DNA of 64,000 bases from Rachycentron canadum (Eukaryota; Chordata; Actinopteri; Carangiformes; Rachycentridae): the NCBI GenBank assembly GCA_038496675.1, contig CM076658.1:11077378-11141377 (forward strand). The letters are read 5' to 3'. This document shows, piece by piece, positions 9,701-17,200 of this stretch (position 1 is its first letter; the number at the start of each line of letters is the position of its first letter). The notes beneath the pieces were generated by a model, which saw nothing but the letters and a program-made list of their open reading frames with translations, was not told the DNA's origin and did not search any database. The position numbers and the translations under genes are program-made.

Positions 9701-10765
9701 TACACAGTGAGCTCTTTCACAGTGTCAACAAACTGCCAGAATTTCTCATTCCCATCTTCTCCAATAAACTCGCTGTACATGAGAAAATGAAAATATTTGT
9801 CAGCATTATTAAATAACCACAGTAAGCACCTAAGTAGCCATTTTTTAGAAAAATCCAAATACATAATAATTATTGATTTAGATTGTGCTGAGGATGAGAC
9901 CAGAACAAAACAAAGGTGCTGGTAGAATGTACGTTATACAGATTTCAGGTTTGCTACATAAATACAATAATAAAAACTGTAGTAGCATCACTGAAGTAAA
10001 TTTTAAAAGAGGTAACAAATCATAGCCCTTATCATGAAAACACCACCTAATGCACTAGTCTCCGAGTTACTGTAAATGTTATTGTTGCATCAGTGCAAAG
10101 ATCAATAGTCACTTATGGTCAGGAATTTGACCATATATAAACCATATATTCATCACACTCAAAAAAACTCTGTGCTTTACAGACTTCCCCCCACCCCCAT
10201 GGTAGCCTAACCCAAATTATAAAATTAATTTTAATTAAATGTAATTAATCAAGTGGTCTCACTTTCTGCCTAGTGATATATTTGCATTTGAACAGATTGT
10301 ATTTTAGATCTGTCTTACCAAATTTCACCAATGCAACAGAGGCAAAGGAATTCAGTTTATGATACTGAATTTAATTTAAAACTTTAAAACTAGAATCAGC
10401 AACACATCTTTCCAGAAACGATGCTCTGGACAAGGCCAGATCCATTGAACACAAAGTCTACAGTGGAGCCACTTTCTTCTGAAGAAACTGTCCCAATTAA
10501 AAGTGTTTTAAAGGATGGTCCACGTGGTCCATGACCCCTCCCATCACAAGTCAAACCCCTGGAAAAAGGTGCTTAGGCTGGTGGTTATGGCCCTGTGTGT
10601 TGCAGATTTGCTCCTATGCACGTCCAGGGATGCTGTGTACCTTGTCTCCAGGAGGAAAGGCGTCATGCTCCAATTGGCTTTCAGACTGGCAGTGACTCCT
10701 TTGGGTGCAGATATCACATGATGTACGTTCAGCAGCAGCAGTGACAGCACAATAACAGCCCTCAT
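365..10765 (-). CDS. uggt2: UDP-glucose:glycoprotein glucosyltransferase 2, coding exons 1-19 (3' half of gene outside window)
   Basis: UGGT re-glucosylates misfolded N-glycoproteins in the ER lumen so that calnexin and calreticulin can rebind them. I joined 19 minus-strand exons, all with AG acceptors and GT donors and all in matching phase, giving 722 residues plus one base without a stop. The family is about 1,500 residues. Residues 1-20 form a signal peptide. The rest should cover thioredoxin-like domains TRXL1 (about 40-215), part of TRXL4, TRXL2, and the start of TRXL3, by comparison with known UGGT structures. The GT24 domain and ER-retention signal lie beyond the left edge. Paralogue choice: the segment NEKFWQFVDTVKELTVYKQ and blocks such as KAGQFL and ALDIRHPAIM resemble UGGT2 more than UGGT1 as I remember them, and hs6st3 as neighbour agrees. 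An in-frame TGA 21 bases upstream of the start fixes the initiator ATG. Confidence 0.95.
553..676 (-). CDS. uggt2: uggt2 coding exon 18
   Basis: Residues 649-689 plus one base; VVDYLMEQANVVPRMNPLIL then YLDLTATP, matching the family's NVVPRIN.LIL motif. Acceptor GTTTACAG, donor CCAG|GTGACC. Confidence 0.94.
677..1174 (-). other. uggt2: uggt2 intron 17
   Basis: 498 bases of AT-rich intron; no repeat or other gene recognised. Confidence 0.8.
1175..1339 (-). CDS. uggt2: uggt2 coding exon 17
   Basis: Residues 594-648, exactly 55 codons; FYKKSGLGALPLALFNGVPL, the conserved G.G.LP.ALFNG motif, then EMDPEELETIILQHIMDTT. Acceptor GCTCCAG, donor ATG|GTATGA. Confidence 0.95.
1458..1589 (-). CDS. uggt2: uggt2 coding exon 16
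   Basis: Residues 550-593, exactly 44 codons; LYNKVDVGEMLSVDTLSAYL then KANAERIIGAESEYDDKRK. Acceptor CTTGCAG, donor AAAG|GTAAGG. Confidence 0.93.
1590..2226 (-). other. uggt2: uggt2 intron 15
   Basis: 637 bases between exons 15 and 16; no repeat or other gene recognised. Confidence 0.8.
2227..2362 (-). CDS. uggt2: uggt2 coding exon 15
   Basis: Residues 504-549; IGFVFVVNTKDEIDGFSDAG then FYRLLNYIADEYDL, near-identical in pattern to UGGT2 of other vertebrates. Acceptor TTTTATAG, donor TCA|GTAAGT. Confidence 0.95.
2479..2496 (-). promoter_or_regulatory. U18 tract just downstream of the uggt2 exon 14 donor
   Basis: Eighteen A on the plus strand, read as U18 in the transcript, starting at intron base 9 after the weak donor GAG|GTTGGT. 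U-rich runs at this place are known to recruit TIA1/TIAL1 and to help U1 bind weak donors. The role here is inferred from position only. Confidence 0.4.
2505..2590 (-). CDS. uggt2: uggt2 coding exon 14
   Basis: Residues 476-503 plus two bases; VLFLDPVQEESVELVKLAEL then YKHKIPL, matching the family's FIDP..... IPLRIGF region. Acceptor TTGTTAG. The donor GAG|GTTGGT is weak and is followed from intron base 9 by a run of 18 T on the coding strand. Confidence 0.92.
2825..2944 (-). CDS. uggt2: uggt2 coding exon 13
   Basis: Residues 436-475, exactly 40 codons; WINDIENDPMYHSWPTGVQE then FPGVIRQIRRNFFNL, the start of TRXL2. Acceptor TTGCCAG, donor CTG|GTAGGT. Confidence 0.94.
2945..4082 (-). other. 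uggt2: uggt2 intron 12
   Basis: 1,138 bases, holding a CA dinucleotide repeat; otherwise AT-rich with nothing recognised. Confidence 0.8.
3698..3744. repeat. (CA)n microsatellite, about 23 units
   Basis: Uninterrupted CA run followed by a short TA run, in uggt2 intron 12. Likely length-polymorphic. Confidence 0.97.
4083..4233 (-). CDS. uggt2: uggt2 coding exon 12
   Basis: Residues 385-435; ILDILRGEARVLEGLHNLGI, then a variable stretch, then YALDIRHPAIM. Acceptor TTTACAG, donor ATG|GTGAGT. Confidence 0.94.
4388..4479 (-). CDS. uggt2: uggt2 coding exon 11
   Basis: Residues 355-384 plus two bases; HPGDGELFINGLHIDLDTH, the conserved PGD..LFINGL motif. Acceptor TTCTTTCAG, donor TTTCAG|GTAGGA. 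Confidence 0.93.
4762..4822 (-). CDS. uggt2: uggt2 coding exon 10
   Basis: Residues 334-354; SLTRVAVKQEMRKEIEENQK, close to the family. Acceptor CCCACAG; the donor AAAAG|GTGCGA is weak past position +2. Confidence 0.92.
4823..5288 (-). other. uggt2: uggt2 intron 9
   Basis: 466 bases between exons 9 and 10; holds a run of 23 A at 5117-5139. Nothing else recognised. Confidence 0.8.
5117..5139. repeat. Homopolymer A23
   Basis: Run of 23 A on the plus strand (U23 in the uggt2 transcript), well inside intron 9. It may be a poly(A) tail relic of a retroposon, but no adjoining element was recognised. Confidence 0.9.
5289..5388 (-). CDS. uggt2: uggt2 coding exon 9
   Basis: Residues 301-333 plus two bases; DLSFQAAARIMSVPKFDA then LSQNFPSKA, a highly conserved UGGT block. 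Acceptor TTCGCAG, donor GCCAG|GTAAGA. Confidence 0.94.
5677..5777 (-). CDS. uggt2: uggt2 coding exon 8
   Basis: Residues 267-300 plus one base; HPDLEEQLVELHKHLLES followed by MAPLKVWEMQ, the family's PLKVWELQ motif. Acceptor TTTTTTCAG, donor CAAG|GTATCG. Confidence 0.93.
5909..5981 (-). CDS. uggt2: uggt2 coding exon 7
   Basis: Residues 243-266 plus two bases; acidic segment TEDEDNDEVQGFFFGTL, the linker that precedes the conserved VQGFLFGKL motif in relatives. Acceptor CCTTCTAG, donor AA|GTGAGT. Confidence 0.92.
6058..6080 (-). promoter_or_regulatory. uggt2: Tandem duplicated 5' splice sites of uggt2 exon 6
   Basis: On the coding strand the 15-base unit GTGAAAGGTCAGTTG occurs twice in a row from the exon end into the intron. 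Each copy holds the same donor, GTGAAAG|GTCAGT, with exon ends at 6075 and 6060. The 15-base spacing keeps the reading frame and passes no stop. Confidence 0.75.
6075..6171 (-). CDS. uggt2: uggt2 coding exon 6, with a duplicated splice donor
   Basis: Residues 211-242 plus one base; includes LLSGYGVELAIKSTEYKAVD, the most conserved block of the N-terminal half. Acceptor GTTGCAG. The donor GTGAAAG|GTCAGT at 6075 sits in a 15-base tandem duplication, so an identical donor occurs with exon end at 6060. Using the outer one would add five in-frame residues (GQLVK). I chose the inner donor because it fits family length. Confidence 0.92.
6317..6960 (+). mobile_element. Degraded Tc1-like DNA transposon
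   Basis: Starts with a TA followed by CACTATCTGACCAAAATAAT and GTGGATACC, a diverged form of the terminal inverted repeat of a Tc1-like family widespread in fish (typically CACTATATGGCCAAAAGTAT). The interior follows that family's transposase order: a helix-turn-helix block, a GAGTTCCAAAATGCCTCT block, an ACACAAGCCTAAGATTACTA block, a CCATTGGACTCTGGCAGTC block and a TTTGGTGGAGGAGGGATAG block. Similarity is clear to about 6860 and doubtful beyond; the right terminus was not found. Orientation is opposite to uggt2. Confidence 0.85.
6439..6865 (+). pseudogene. Tc1-like transposase pseudogene
   Basis: The readable start includes IIGCDLSNKPIREI, matching the second helix-turn-helix of Tc1 transposases, but the frame stops at 6636 and later blocks continue in other frames. 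Sizeable pieces are missing between the helix-turn-helix and the DDE region, including the section between the two catalytic-domain matches near 6725 and 6745. It cannot make a working transposase. Confidence 0.8.
7489..7666 (-). CDS. uggt2: uggt2 coding exon 5
   Basis: Residues 151-210; contains VPVVILYAEIGTKKFASFHK and ends LLYVLRHFVA, matching the end of TRXL1. It has an NKT sequon. Acceptor TTTGCAG, donor GCA|GTGAGT. Confidence 0.94.
7875..7987 (-). CDS. uggt2: uggt2 coding exon 4
   Basis: Residues 114-150 plus two bases; carries IAGDEPPPEACPAFVSIHG, the conserved DEPPP motif of UGGT. Acceptor TTATAACAG, donor GGCAG|GTAACA. Cys residues 124 and 136 may pair, which is an inference from the family. 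Confidence 0.94.
7988..9430 (-). other. uggt2: uggt2 intron 3
   Basis: 1,443 bases of AT-rich intron, the longest uggt2 intron in the window. Small open frames occur on both strands between 9065 and 9345 but none resembles a known protein. Nothing else recognised. Confidence 0.75.
9431..9561 (-). CDS. uggt2: uggt2 coding exon 3
   Basis: Residues 70-113; reads SYYNLVIKKAGQFLTDLQ and then NLLKFSLALRSYSPAVHA, part of TRXL1. Acceptor TCTTACAG, donor CAACAG|GTATGT. Ends in phase 0. Confidence 0.94.
9690..9772 (-). CDS. uggt2: uggt2 coding exon 2
   Basis: Residues 42-69 plus one base; contains EFIGEDGNEKFWQFVDTV. The acceptor ATGTACAG|CG completes Ser42 and the donor is GGAG|GTATGT. This block discriminates UGGT2 from UGGT1. 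Confidence 0.93.
9773..10640 (-). other. uggt2: uggt2 intron 1
   Basis: 868 bases between coding exons 1 and 2. Contains a C-rich patch near 10187-10200 and nothing recognised as a repeat or gene. Confidence 0.8.
10641..10765 (-). CDS. uggt2: uggt2 coding exon 1 (signal peptide)
   Basis: Codes for residues 1-41 plus two bases. It starts MRAVIVLSLLLLNVHHVISA, a typical signal peptide with likely cleavage after Ala20. An N-glycosylation sequon (NWS) follows at residue 31. The ATG is at 10765-10763; an in-frame TGA begins 21 bases upstream. The donor is ACAAG|GTACAC. Confidence 0.93.
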
Positions 10766-11560
10766 TATGTCCAGCTCGACGTGTCATGAACCTACGGTGA
10801 GCAGAAACCAGCGCGGTCAGCACCATCCCTCTGCCTTTTAAGAGGTGCCAGTCAGTGCCACGTAGTTACTGTAAGTTATCTCAAACACAACACCGTGGTG
10901 CACAACTACATGCAACAAAAAGACATCCACAAATTCCTTGCACAAGAAGCTGTTGACAAAATCATATCGAGTTGTTAGCAAAACCAAACGTTACATAACG
11001 TAAATTAACGTTGAGGCTGAAGTTAACTTGGCTGTAGCATAAAACATAAACAGCCTAGCCGTGGTTTAAATGTTAAAGCTACACTTATATCGCTTGTTAC
11101 TTCAGAAGAAAGTAACTTGAACTACATAGCCGTTGGTTTACAAGTTTCCAATAATATACCCCTCACCCCTTATTGATGCTGACCGCTTCCATACAAAGCA
11201 AAAGGAGCCAGGTCGGTATTTTGGGCAGCTAACCGTCCACCGTGCAGCTAGCAAGCTGCCGGCGTAACAGGGTGGCTCGCGCTGACCGTTACACACGTTT
11301 GAAACAACCCAAACGTTAAAAATAACGCACGGCTTGTAATTGTTTGTAGGTGCAGTTTGTGACGGTGTTTCTCCGGTATAAAGAGCGACAGCGGGCGGGG
11401 AATTAAATAAAATCTACAGGCAAAGCGGGAATTTACTCTGGCACGACGGCAGGCAGCTATAGGGACAAACGCTGAAGCGCAAACGCTTTCCCACTAAAAC
11501 GCTGGGGCGTGATGTGTTAGGCAACTTTCACGGGCAGCTTCGTTCACTATTCACTGTTAG
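10766..11560 (-). promoter_or_regulatory. uggt2: Probable uggt2 5' UTR and promoter region
   Basis: Sequence directly upstream of the uggt2 ATG. It becomes richer in CpG than the surroundings, most clearly around 11200-11520, as expected for a housekeeping ER gene. No TATA box was seen on the minus strand close to the gene. The transcription start cannot be placed from sequence alone, and a non-coding first exon is possible. Confidence 0.5.
11377..11400 (+). promoter_or_regulatory. TATA-like element and GC box pointing away from uggt2
   Basis: TATAAAG at 11377-11383, followed by a GC box (GGGCGGGG) at 11393-11400, both read on the plus strand inside the CpG-rich segment. A GC box works in either orientation, so it may serve uggt2. 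The TATA motif would point toward hs6st3 and could mark a divergent transcript, or be chance. Confidence 0.25.
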
Positions 11561-12567
11561 TGCATTAAACCCGTTAAAATGCGGGTTTGAGTTTTGTTGG
11601 TTTGTCAACTAGTGAATATTATTAAATAGTTGATGTCGGCTACCAATAAAACGTTTCAATGAAGTGTTCAAATTATTTTTGATTTAAGTTCCCACTGGTT
11701 CTATGGTAGTGTTGGAAACTACTCTTGATACAATTAAGGTGTCATACTGCTTTTGTGTGGAAATATATAAACGATAAAAGCAGGGTTTGGTGAGATTTGT
11801 GGAAGATATTTAACCAGTTTTAACAATAAATTCAATACATGAATATGATTGAAGTTGAACTTAAAAGTTAGTCAGCGAATGCACTTCCCTGGCATATACA
11901 CATTTTTCACGTTTTTGAAAGAAAGACAAAAGAAGAGTTAGCTGCACCATTGTAGTGAGTTTACGTGTGTTGATATATATGCTGTATATGCTATGCAGAT
12001 TGCAAAGACCCTTGAAGCAAATTTTGTGATTCGTGGTTATTAGGCTAGACGCAATAAACACAACTGACTTGACTTTCACAAAGTTGGCAAATTTGTGAGA
12101 AACAGATTTTGAAATGAATGGTCTAAATCAACCAAATGAATGCAGGCAAACAGGCTGAGATATCCAGAGTAATAATCCTAATGCATTAAATTTCCAAATT
12201 CTAACCCCATCTTTCAATAGCCCCTTGCCCTTAATTGTTTTGGGGCTCTATGCACCCAGTTTGTAAAACAGGCTCCAGATCCACAGATGGTATTATACAA
12301 CTGGTTTCACAGGCTGAGTAGTCCTTCCCATTGCCAATAAATAAATCTTTTCTACCCAGTTTTTTGGTATTACTTTACAGGTTTGTGTAAAGCATTCTCC
12401 ATTTCATTTCAGAAGTAGACTTTTGGCAGATGACCACTAATGATATTTTTAATAGTAATGAACTCAAATAACAGCCCTGCTTAATTAGGTCTACAATTAG
12501 TAGCATTAATGAAAAAGGAAATGGGCAACCAGTTACTAAATTACATAAATTTAAATATAGAAAATTT

Positions 12568-12628
<61 letters not shown>

Positions 12629-12850
12629 TGCAGCTCTCTCACTTTTAACTGAATACCCTAACCCTGGTCTTTTCAGATGATATTAGACATTTAAAAAATG
12701 GGCTATTTAAAAAAGGGTATACTCTTAACACTGGCAACCATAGGCTGTAAGCAGAGGGATAGTGCTATCTCTTTAATCCTCAAAGGTCACACTCGGATGA
12801 ATGCGCTTCAAAAAGTTACAGCGGATTTGGTATTTATATGTGGTTAAATC
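11561..12850. other. Intergenic region between uggt2 and hs6st3
   Basis: AT-rich, with a GATA microsatellite and no gene seen. A TATA-like TATTTATATG at 12831-12840 lies just before the probable hs6st3 leader, and AAAGGTCAC near 12782-12789 is a nuclear-receptor-type half site; both are weak motif matches. Confidence 0.5.
12568..12628. repeat. (GATA)n microsatellite, 15 units
   Basis: Perfect GATA tetranucleotide run of 61 bases between the two divergent genes. Confidence 0.98.
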
Positions 12851-13664
12851 TTCATGTTGTCTCGGTTCAGGGTCCATTTAGGCTTCTGCCTTTGCACTGT
12901 TAAACAAGATTATGGGATGGACGGGATGGGATGTGGGGCTTTCCCAAGACAGCCCAACCACGACGAGAGCATAACGCATTTTTTTTTTTTTTTTTTTTGT
13001 CGGATCGGATGCAGCAGCAGCAGCATCTTCTCAAAAGCACCAGCTTCAGCACAGTCAGTCAGACCGACCGCCTCAACCCGCGGAGGCTACTGTGGGATGC
13101 CGCCAGAGGATCCAGCGCAGCGGTGCGAGCCGTGCGACGTCCCCGCGGAAACAAGTCCATCACGGGAATGAACCGCGCTGCGATTTAGACTGGGATCAAC
13201 ACGGGGGTTGGAGGGGGGGGAAAGAATAACAACAACAACAACAACAACAACAAAACCTTGCACAACAAGCAAAACTAAAAACTCTCTTTGAAATCTCTCT
13301 GTTTCAACTTGATACCGGAGCATGGGAGTCGTCGGCGCGGATGCGGCTCTACACCGGCTTCAGAAGTTGGACAACCAAACATTTTTAATGCCATGACTCT
13401 TGACTTTGGACAAGATTTCCAGCGCGGTGCGGACAGCGTGCAATATTTTACTAATCTAATGGTGGACCTGTCCTTTTTTTTCCCTTTTTTTTCTTCTTTT
13501 TTTGCCCAGATTATGCGTCTTTGGAGGTTATTTGATCAACACGGGACACTTCAATAAAATGTACCTTTAATTCATCTGAGGCATGGAGGAATATTGATCC
13601 CCGAAGAACCAGCGGGTGCCGCTTATTATTCACAGTAATGGAATGAAGACACTATCTTGATATA
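12851..13664 (+). promoter_or_regulatory. hs6st3: Probable hs6st3 core promoter and 5' leader
   Basis: CpG-rich between about 13070 and 13180 and again 13320-13440, with a T20 run at 12979-12998, a short CAG run near 13010, a G-rich patch at 13211-13220 and an AAC run. Many ATGs lie upstream of the true start, including frames of 105 codons from 12854 and 55 codons from 13393, and short upstream ORFs at 13559-13570, 13583-13597, 13638-13646 and 13643-13660. The transcription start is unknown, so how many of these are transcribed is uncertain. Confidence 0.5.
13228..13253 (+). repeat. (AAC)n trinucleotide run
   Basis: Nearly nine AAC units in the probable hs6st3 5' leader. CAA-type runs are unstructured in RNA and usually do not impede scanning ribosomes. 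Confidence 0.95.
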
Positions 13665-14209
13665 ATGGATGATAGATCCAGCAAGCTCATCTTGGTTCCT
13701 ATTTTAGCTGTTCTTTTTGTTATGATAGGTTATCAGTACATATGTCCTGCCGGCAGCAATTCGTGCCACTTTAAGACTGGGGAGAATTTAGAGGGGGTGA
13801 GCCTACTTTCCACCCCGTACCAGGACACCGACGATTTCTACAGAGATCAGGACCTGGAGGATGACAGCCCTCCAAAACTGCCCTCAAAATTCAACTTCAC
13901 CGAGAGGGACCTTGACAGACACGTGGAGTTCAACATCAAAGGGGACGACGTGATAGTGTTTCTGCACATCCAGAAGACCGGGGGAACCACTTTCGGGAGG
14001 CACTTGGTGAGGAATATTCGCTTGGAGCAGCCGTGCGACTGCAAGCCAGGACAGAAGAAATGCACATGCCACCGACCGGGGAAAGAGGAGTCCTGGCTCT
14101 TCTCCCGGTTTTCCACCGGCTGGAGCTGCGGATTGCATGCAGACTGGACCGAACTAACGAACTGTGTGCCTGTTATTATGGATAAGAAGGAGGCCCAGAG
14201 GAATAAAAG
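13665..14209 (+). CDS. hs6st3: Heparan sulfate 6-O-sulfotransferase 3, coding exon 1 (partial gene)
   Basis: Transfers sulfate from PAPS to the 6-O position of glucosamine in heparan sulfate, in the Golgi lumen, as a type II membrane protein. The exon codes for 181 residues plus two bases. Residues 1-7 are cytosolic and about 8-26 (LILVPILAVLFVMIGYQYI) the membrane anchor. An acidic stem follows to about 70, then the sulfotransferase domain begins. The PAPS 5'-phosphosulfate loop HIQKTGGTT is at 101-109, and the conserved SRFSTGWSCGLHADWTEL block at 147-164 places the likely catalytic base at His158. The 3'-phosphate-binding RDPVSRYLSEW block should be in exon 2, outside. The start has a strong context (A at -3, G at +4) with an in-frame TGA at 13644. 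The donor AAAAG|GTATAT interrupts Arg182. The MDxRxxK start and stem favour HS6ST3 over HS6ST1/2; whether fish copy a or b is not decidable, though b is likely. Confidence 0.95.
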
Positions 14210-17200
14210 GTATATGCTTGAGTCCACGTGTGTGAATGTGTGTGTGTGTTGTGTGAATAAACAGGTATACAAAGAAAACATGCTCTTTGCCCCCACCCCC
14301 CATTCTGCACCACCATGGGCTACAGATGGTGTGATCAAACAGTCATGCATTACACAAACCAGTGGGACCCCTTGATGCATTCAACATGTAACTTTAATTT
14401 TGAACTTATGTAATTTGGCACAGACTTCTGCCTTGAATGGCAAAGTGAACAGTGATGGAATGGGCACAGACTTGGATGGCCTCTTACTGTCTCCCCTCAA
14501 GAGAGCAATAGGCCTATTATTGTCAAGTCAGGAACAGAGCCACAGCTTTCTATCATCACTTCATAGATGAGGAGTTTACACATTAAACATTTACTGAAAG
14601 CTTCCACGAGGAAACCAAATGGCACCAAAAAGGCTAATAATTGCAACCAATAGCCCAGCAGACAGTTACTTTCACATCTGTGGCAGGTGGGTGTGTACAC
14701 AGAAGTGTGTGTGACAAAGGGCATAATGCAATGGTACAAAGTGCAAAACAGCATCCAACATTTGCCTTACATAAATTGCCCATGTTTGTTCTTAGAGTTC
14801 ACATCAGCCCATTCACAGTGAACTTGCTCCCACCCCTTTCACAGAAGAAATTAAATTGTTTGTGAGAGCACAGTCGAAATGTTTTTGCACCTGGCAGTGA
14901 AAGCTCTAATTGCACCTATTGAAATTTTTACAGAGAAATTTATGAAAGCACACACATACTCTGATTCCACAAGAATGAGTTGAAGGGGGCAGTGATTTCC
15001 TGAATTTTCATCCTTGTGAATGAGGGTCTCAATCTTTTGATAAAGGTGTAGAATTTATGCTGTATCATATTAAAATGTAACTCCCATGGGCTACACCAGT
15101 ACACACACAACTCTCTGTGTCCTCTGCCTCTGTGCCTTGGTGTGATGAGTCCCTTTGAGGTGTTCTTGTTGGCTTACAGAATTAGTTCACTACTGTTGCA
15201 CCACACATCATTTACATTTGATGCCATTTTATCTCAGAAGTTCAAATTCTGGATTTCTTCGGTAGATAAAGTTATCTGAGAGGACAAGCAAAGCATAACC
15301 TTCACTGGAGTTGTAATTACTGTGCAAAAGACATTTGAAATTGCTTCATATAACAGTACAATTACTAAAAAGGGTGCATTGTAATGAACAAGTCACTGCA
15401 TCAGCAATGTGTTTCTGGAGTCACTGACTTTTTAAATTGCATTTCAGATTAGGCTGTTCATCAATCTAGCGTGTTAAAAGTCTATTAGTCAGTTTAATAT
15501 TCTCACACATACTTGTAAAAGCAAACATCCGATAGTAAAAAAAAAGACGTCACACATGCTGGACAATATCCTTCTCTGGTTTGAAAAATACAATCATGCA
15601 CTGAAGTACATGAGCCCATGATTTATTTCTGCTGTACCAAGTGTTTCCTTTACTCAGGAAAGTGCTCACTGGATGCGACAGCTCTTCATTTCACAGCTGC
15701 AGAATCTATTCTGCACTTACAGTCCTCCAATCCCTTGTTCTTTACTGGGCTCCTGCCGCATCTATTCTGAGATGACTCTGCCTCGACCAAGACTGCTGGC
15801 AGACACACTATGTTAGAGCCCCTCTCTAGCCATCCACCACACACGGCACATTTACTAAGTGAGATGACTAAAAGCATTATGCAAATTTCATTGTCATAAT
15901 CATTTTGTGTTTGAGCAATGCCTTAATTAAAATATCTTTAATGGTATAGGGTTGAAGTAGAAAAAAGTCCTTTGCACAGTAAATTTGTGCCATTTTTTTT
16001 AATAAAACACAATAATCCACTTGTTACAAAAAAATTTACTCCACCTAAGGGTGCAATGGGGAATACCAATCGTATATCACTGCCAAATTCAGATAGCATG
16101 CCCTTGTTATGCGGTTGAGAGCCTCTCAGATTGAATGGCTGTCTTTCTGCAGTTCCAGGCATTCACCTTGCCAGCTCCTGAGATGGGGGGGGGGCACTGC
16201 CTGTATGGCATAGTATGGCCTTTTCAGCCAGGCAGGGGCGCAGCACGGTGAGCCAGCGGTGCGGCCCAGGAAAGGTCAGGCGTGTCAGGCTGGATCAGTG
16301 TGCGTGTCCTGCAGCGTGGCTCCTCTGGAGTATGCTGTCAGTCAGGGGAGAAGTGGAGCAGGCAGGCTGGCTCTCTTCTTGGGCTTTTTGGAGAAACATA
16401 CCTTTAAGTGCCATCCTCTTAAGTTGCTTTGTGAAGAGCATCATTGGTATTATCATTGTTTGTTGAATGAATATGGCTTGTTGAGCAGGTTGTTTTCCTT
16501 CAAGGCAATTTCAGAGGCTCTGCTTCAAATTATTTCCGATTCTTACATGTTCATTATCCAACTGCTTGGTCTGGAGTTATTTGGTTAGGTCTACATATAT
16601 TCAATATGACTGGATTATAAAAGAACTGATTTTCAAAATGCATTTTTTCACCAGTGCATAAAGCGATGCCTGAGTGAATCACATCTTCAGAAAAGTTTTG
16701 CATGTGCAGTAAAAGGGTGTAGGTCAGTATCAGAGAAATATTTGATGTTGCTTTCCTTGAATTGAGAATGTGCTAATTCTGTTTCTCGCAGCAATATTTT
16801 ACCACCGGTTTCCATCCTTGTGCAGTCAGAAAATGTCACAGAGATTAAAAAAAAACAAGAACAGCAACACGGCTTTATTGTTACAGCTGCAGGTCTGAGG
16901 TGAGGAAATGTGATTATCAAACATACAGCTTGAAGTCTCTAGTGAAGCATACACAATACACCTTGAATAAATAAGCTGTGTTGGGCTTGGGGCTGTCCAA
17001 TTATCCCTGTATACATTTCTTTATTATCATCTTAGTTTGATAATCACAGAACCATATATGAATAAATAGCAGCCACATTGCTCCCAGAAGATGAACAGAA
17101 TAACAGTTCTGTCAAATCAACCTGCCTGATAATTAAAAACCATTTAAGATATTATTCCACAGAAGCGTCATTAATAGTGGAACAACCACATGAAGCCTTC

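Noticed and set aside
9361..9864. A 167-codon minus-strand frame running through uggt2 exons 2 and 3.
   Set aside because: Only parts of it are exons 2 and 3. The conserved protein needs the 128-base intron between them removed, which also changes the frame.
12854..13171. A 105-codon frame upstream of hs6st3 as a separate gene.
   Set aside because: It reads through a T20 run as poly-Phe and has no known domain; better taken as an upstream frame in the leader.
14210..14375. Continuation of the hs6st3 frame past the exon 1 donor to a stop at 14375, which would make a 236-residue protein.
   Set aside because: Family similarity ends exactly at the GT donor and the extra residues look like translated intron with a TG run. 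It would lack half of the sulfotransferase domain.
13847..14380. A 177-codon frame on the minus strand opposite hs6st3 exon 1.
   Set aside because: It is the antisense shadow of a GC-rich conserved coding exon, with no features of its own.
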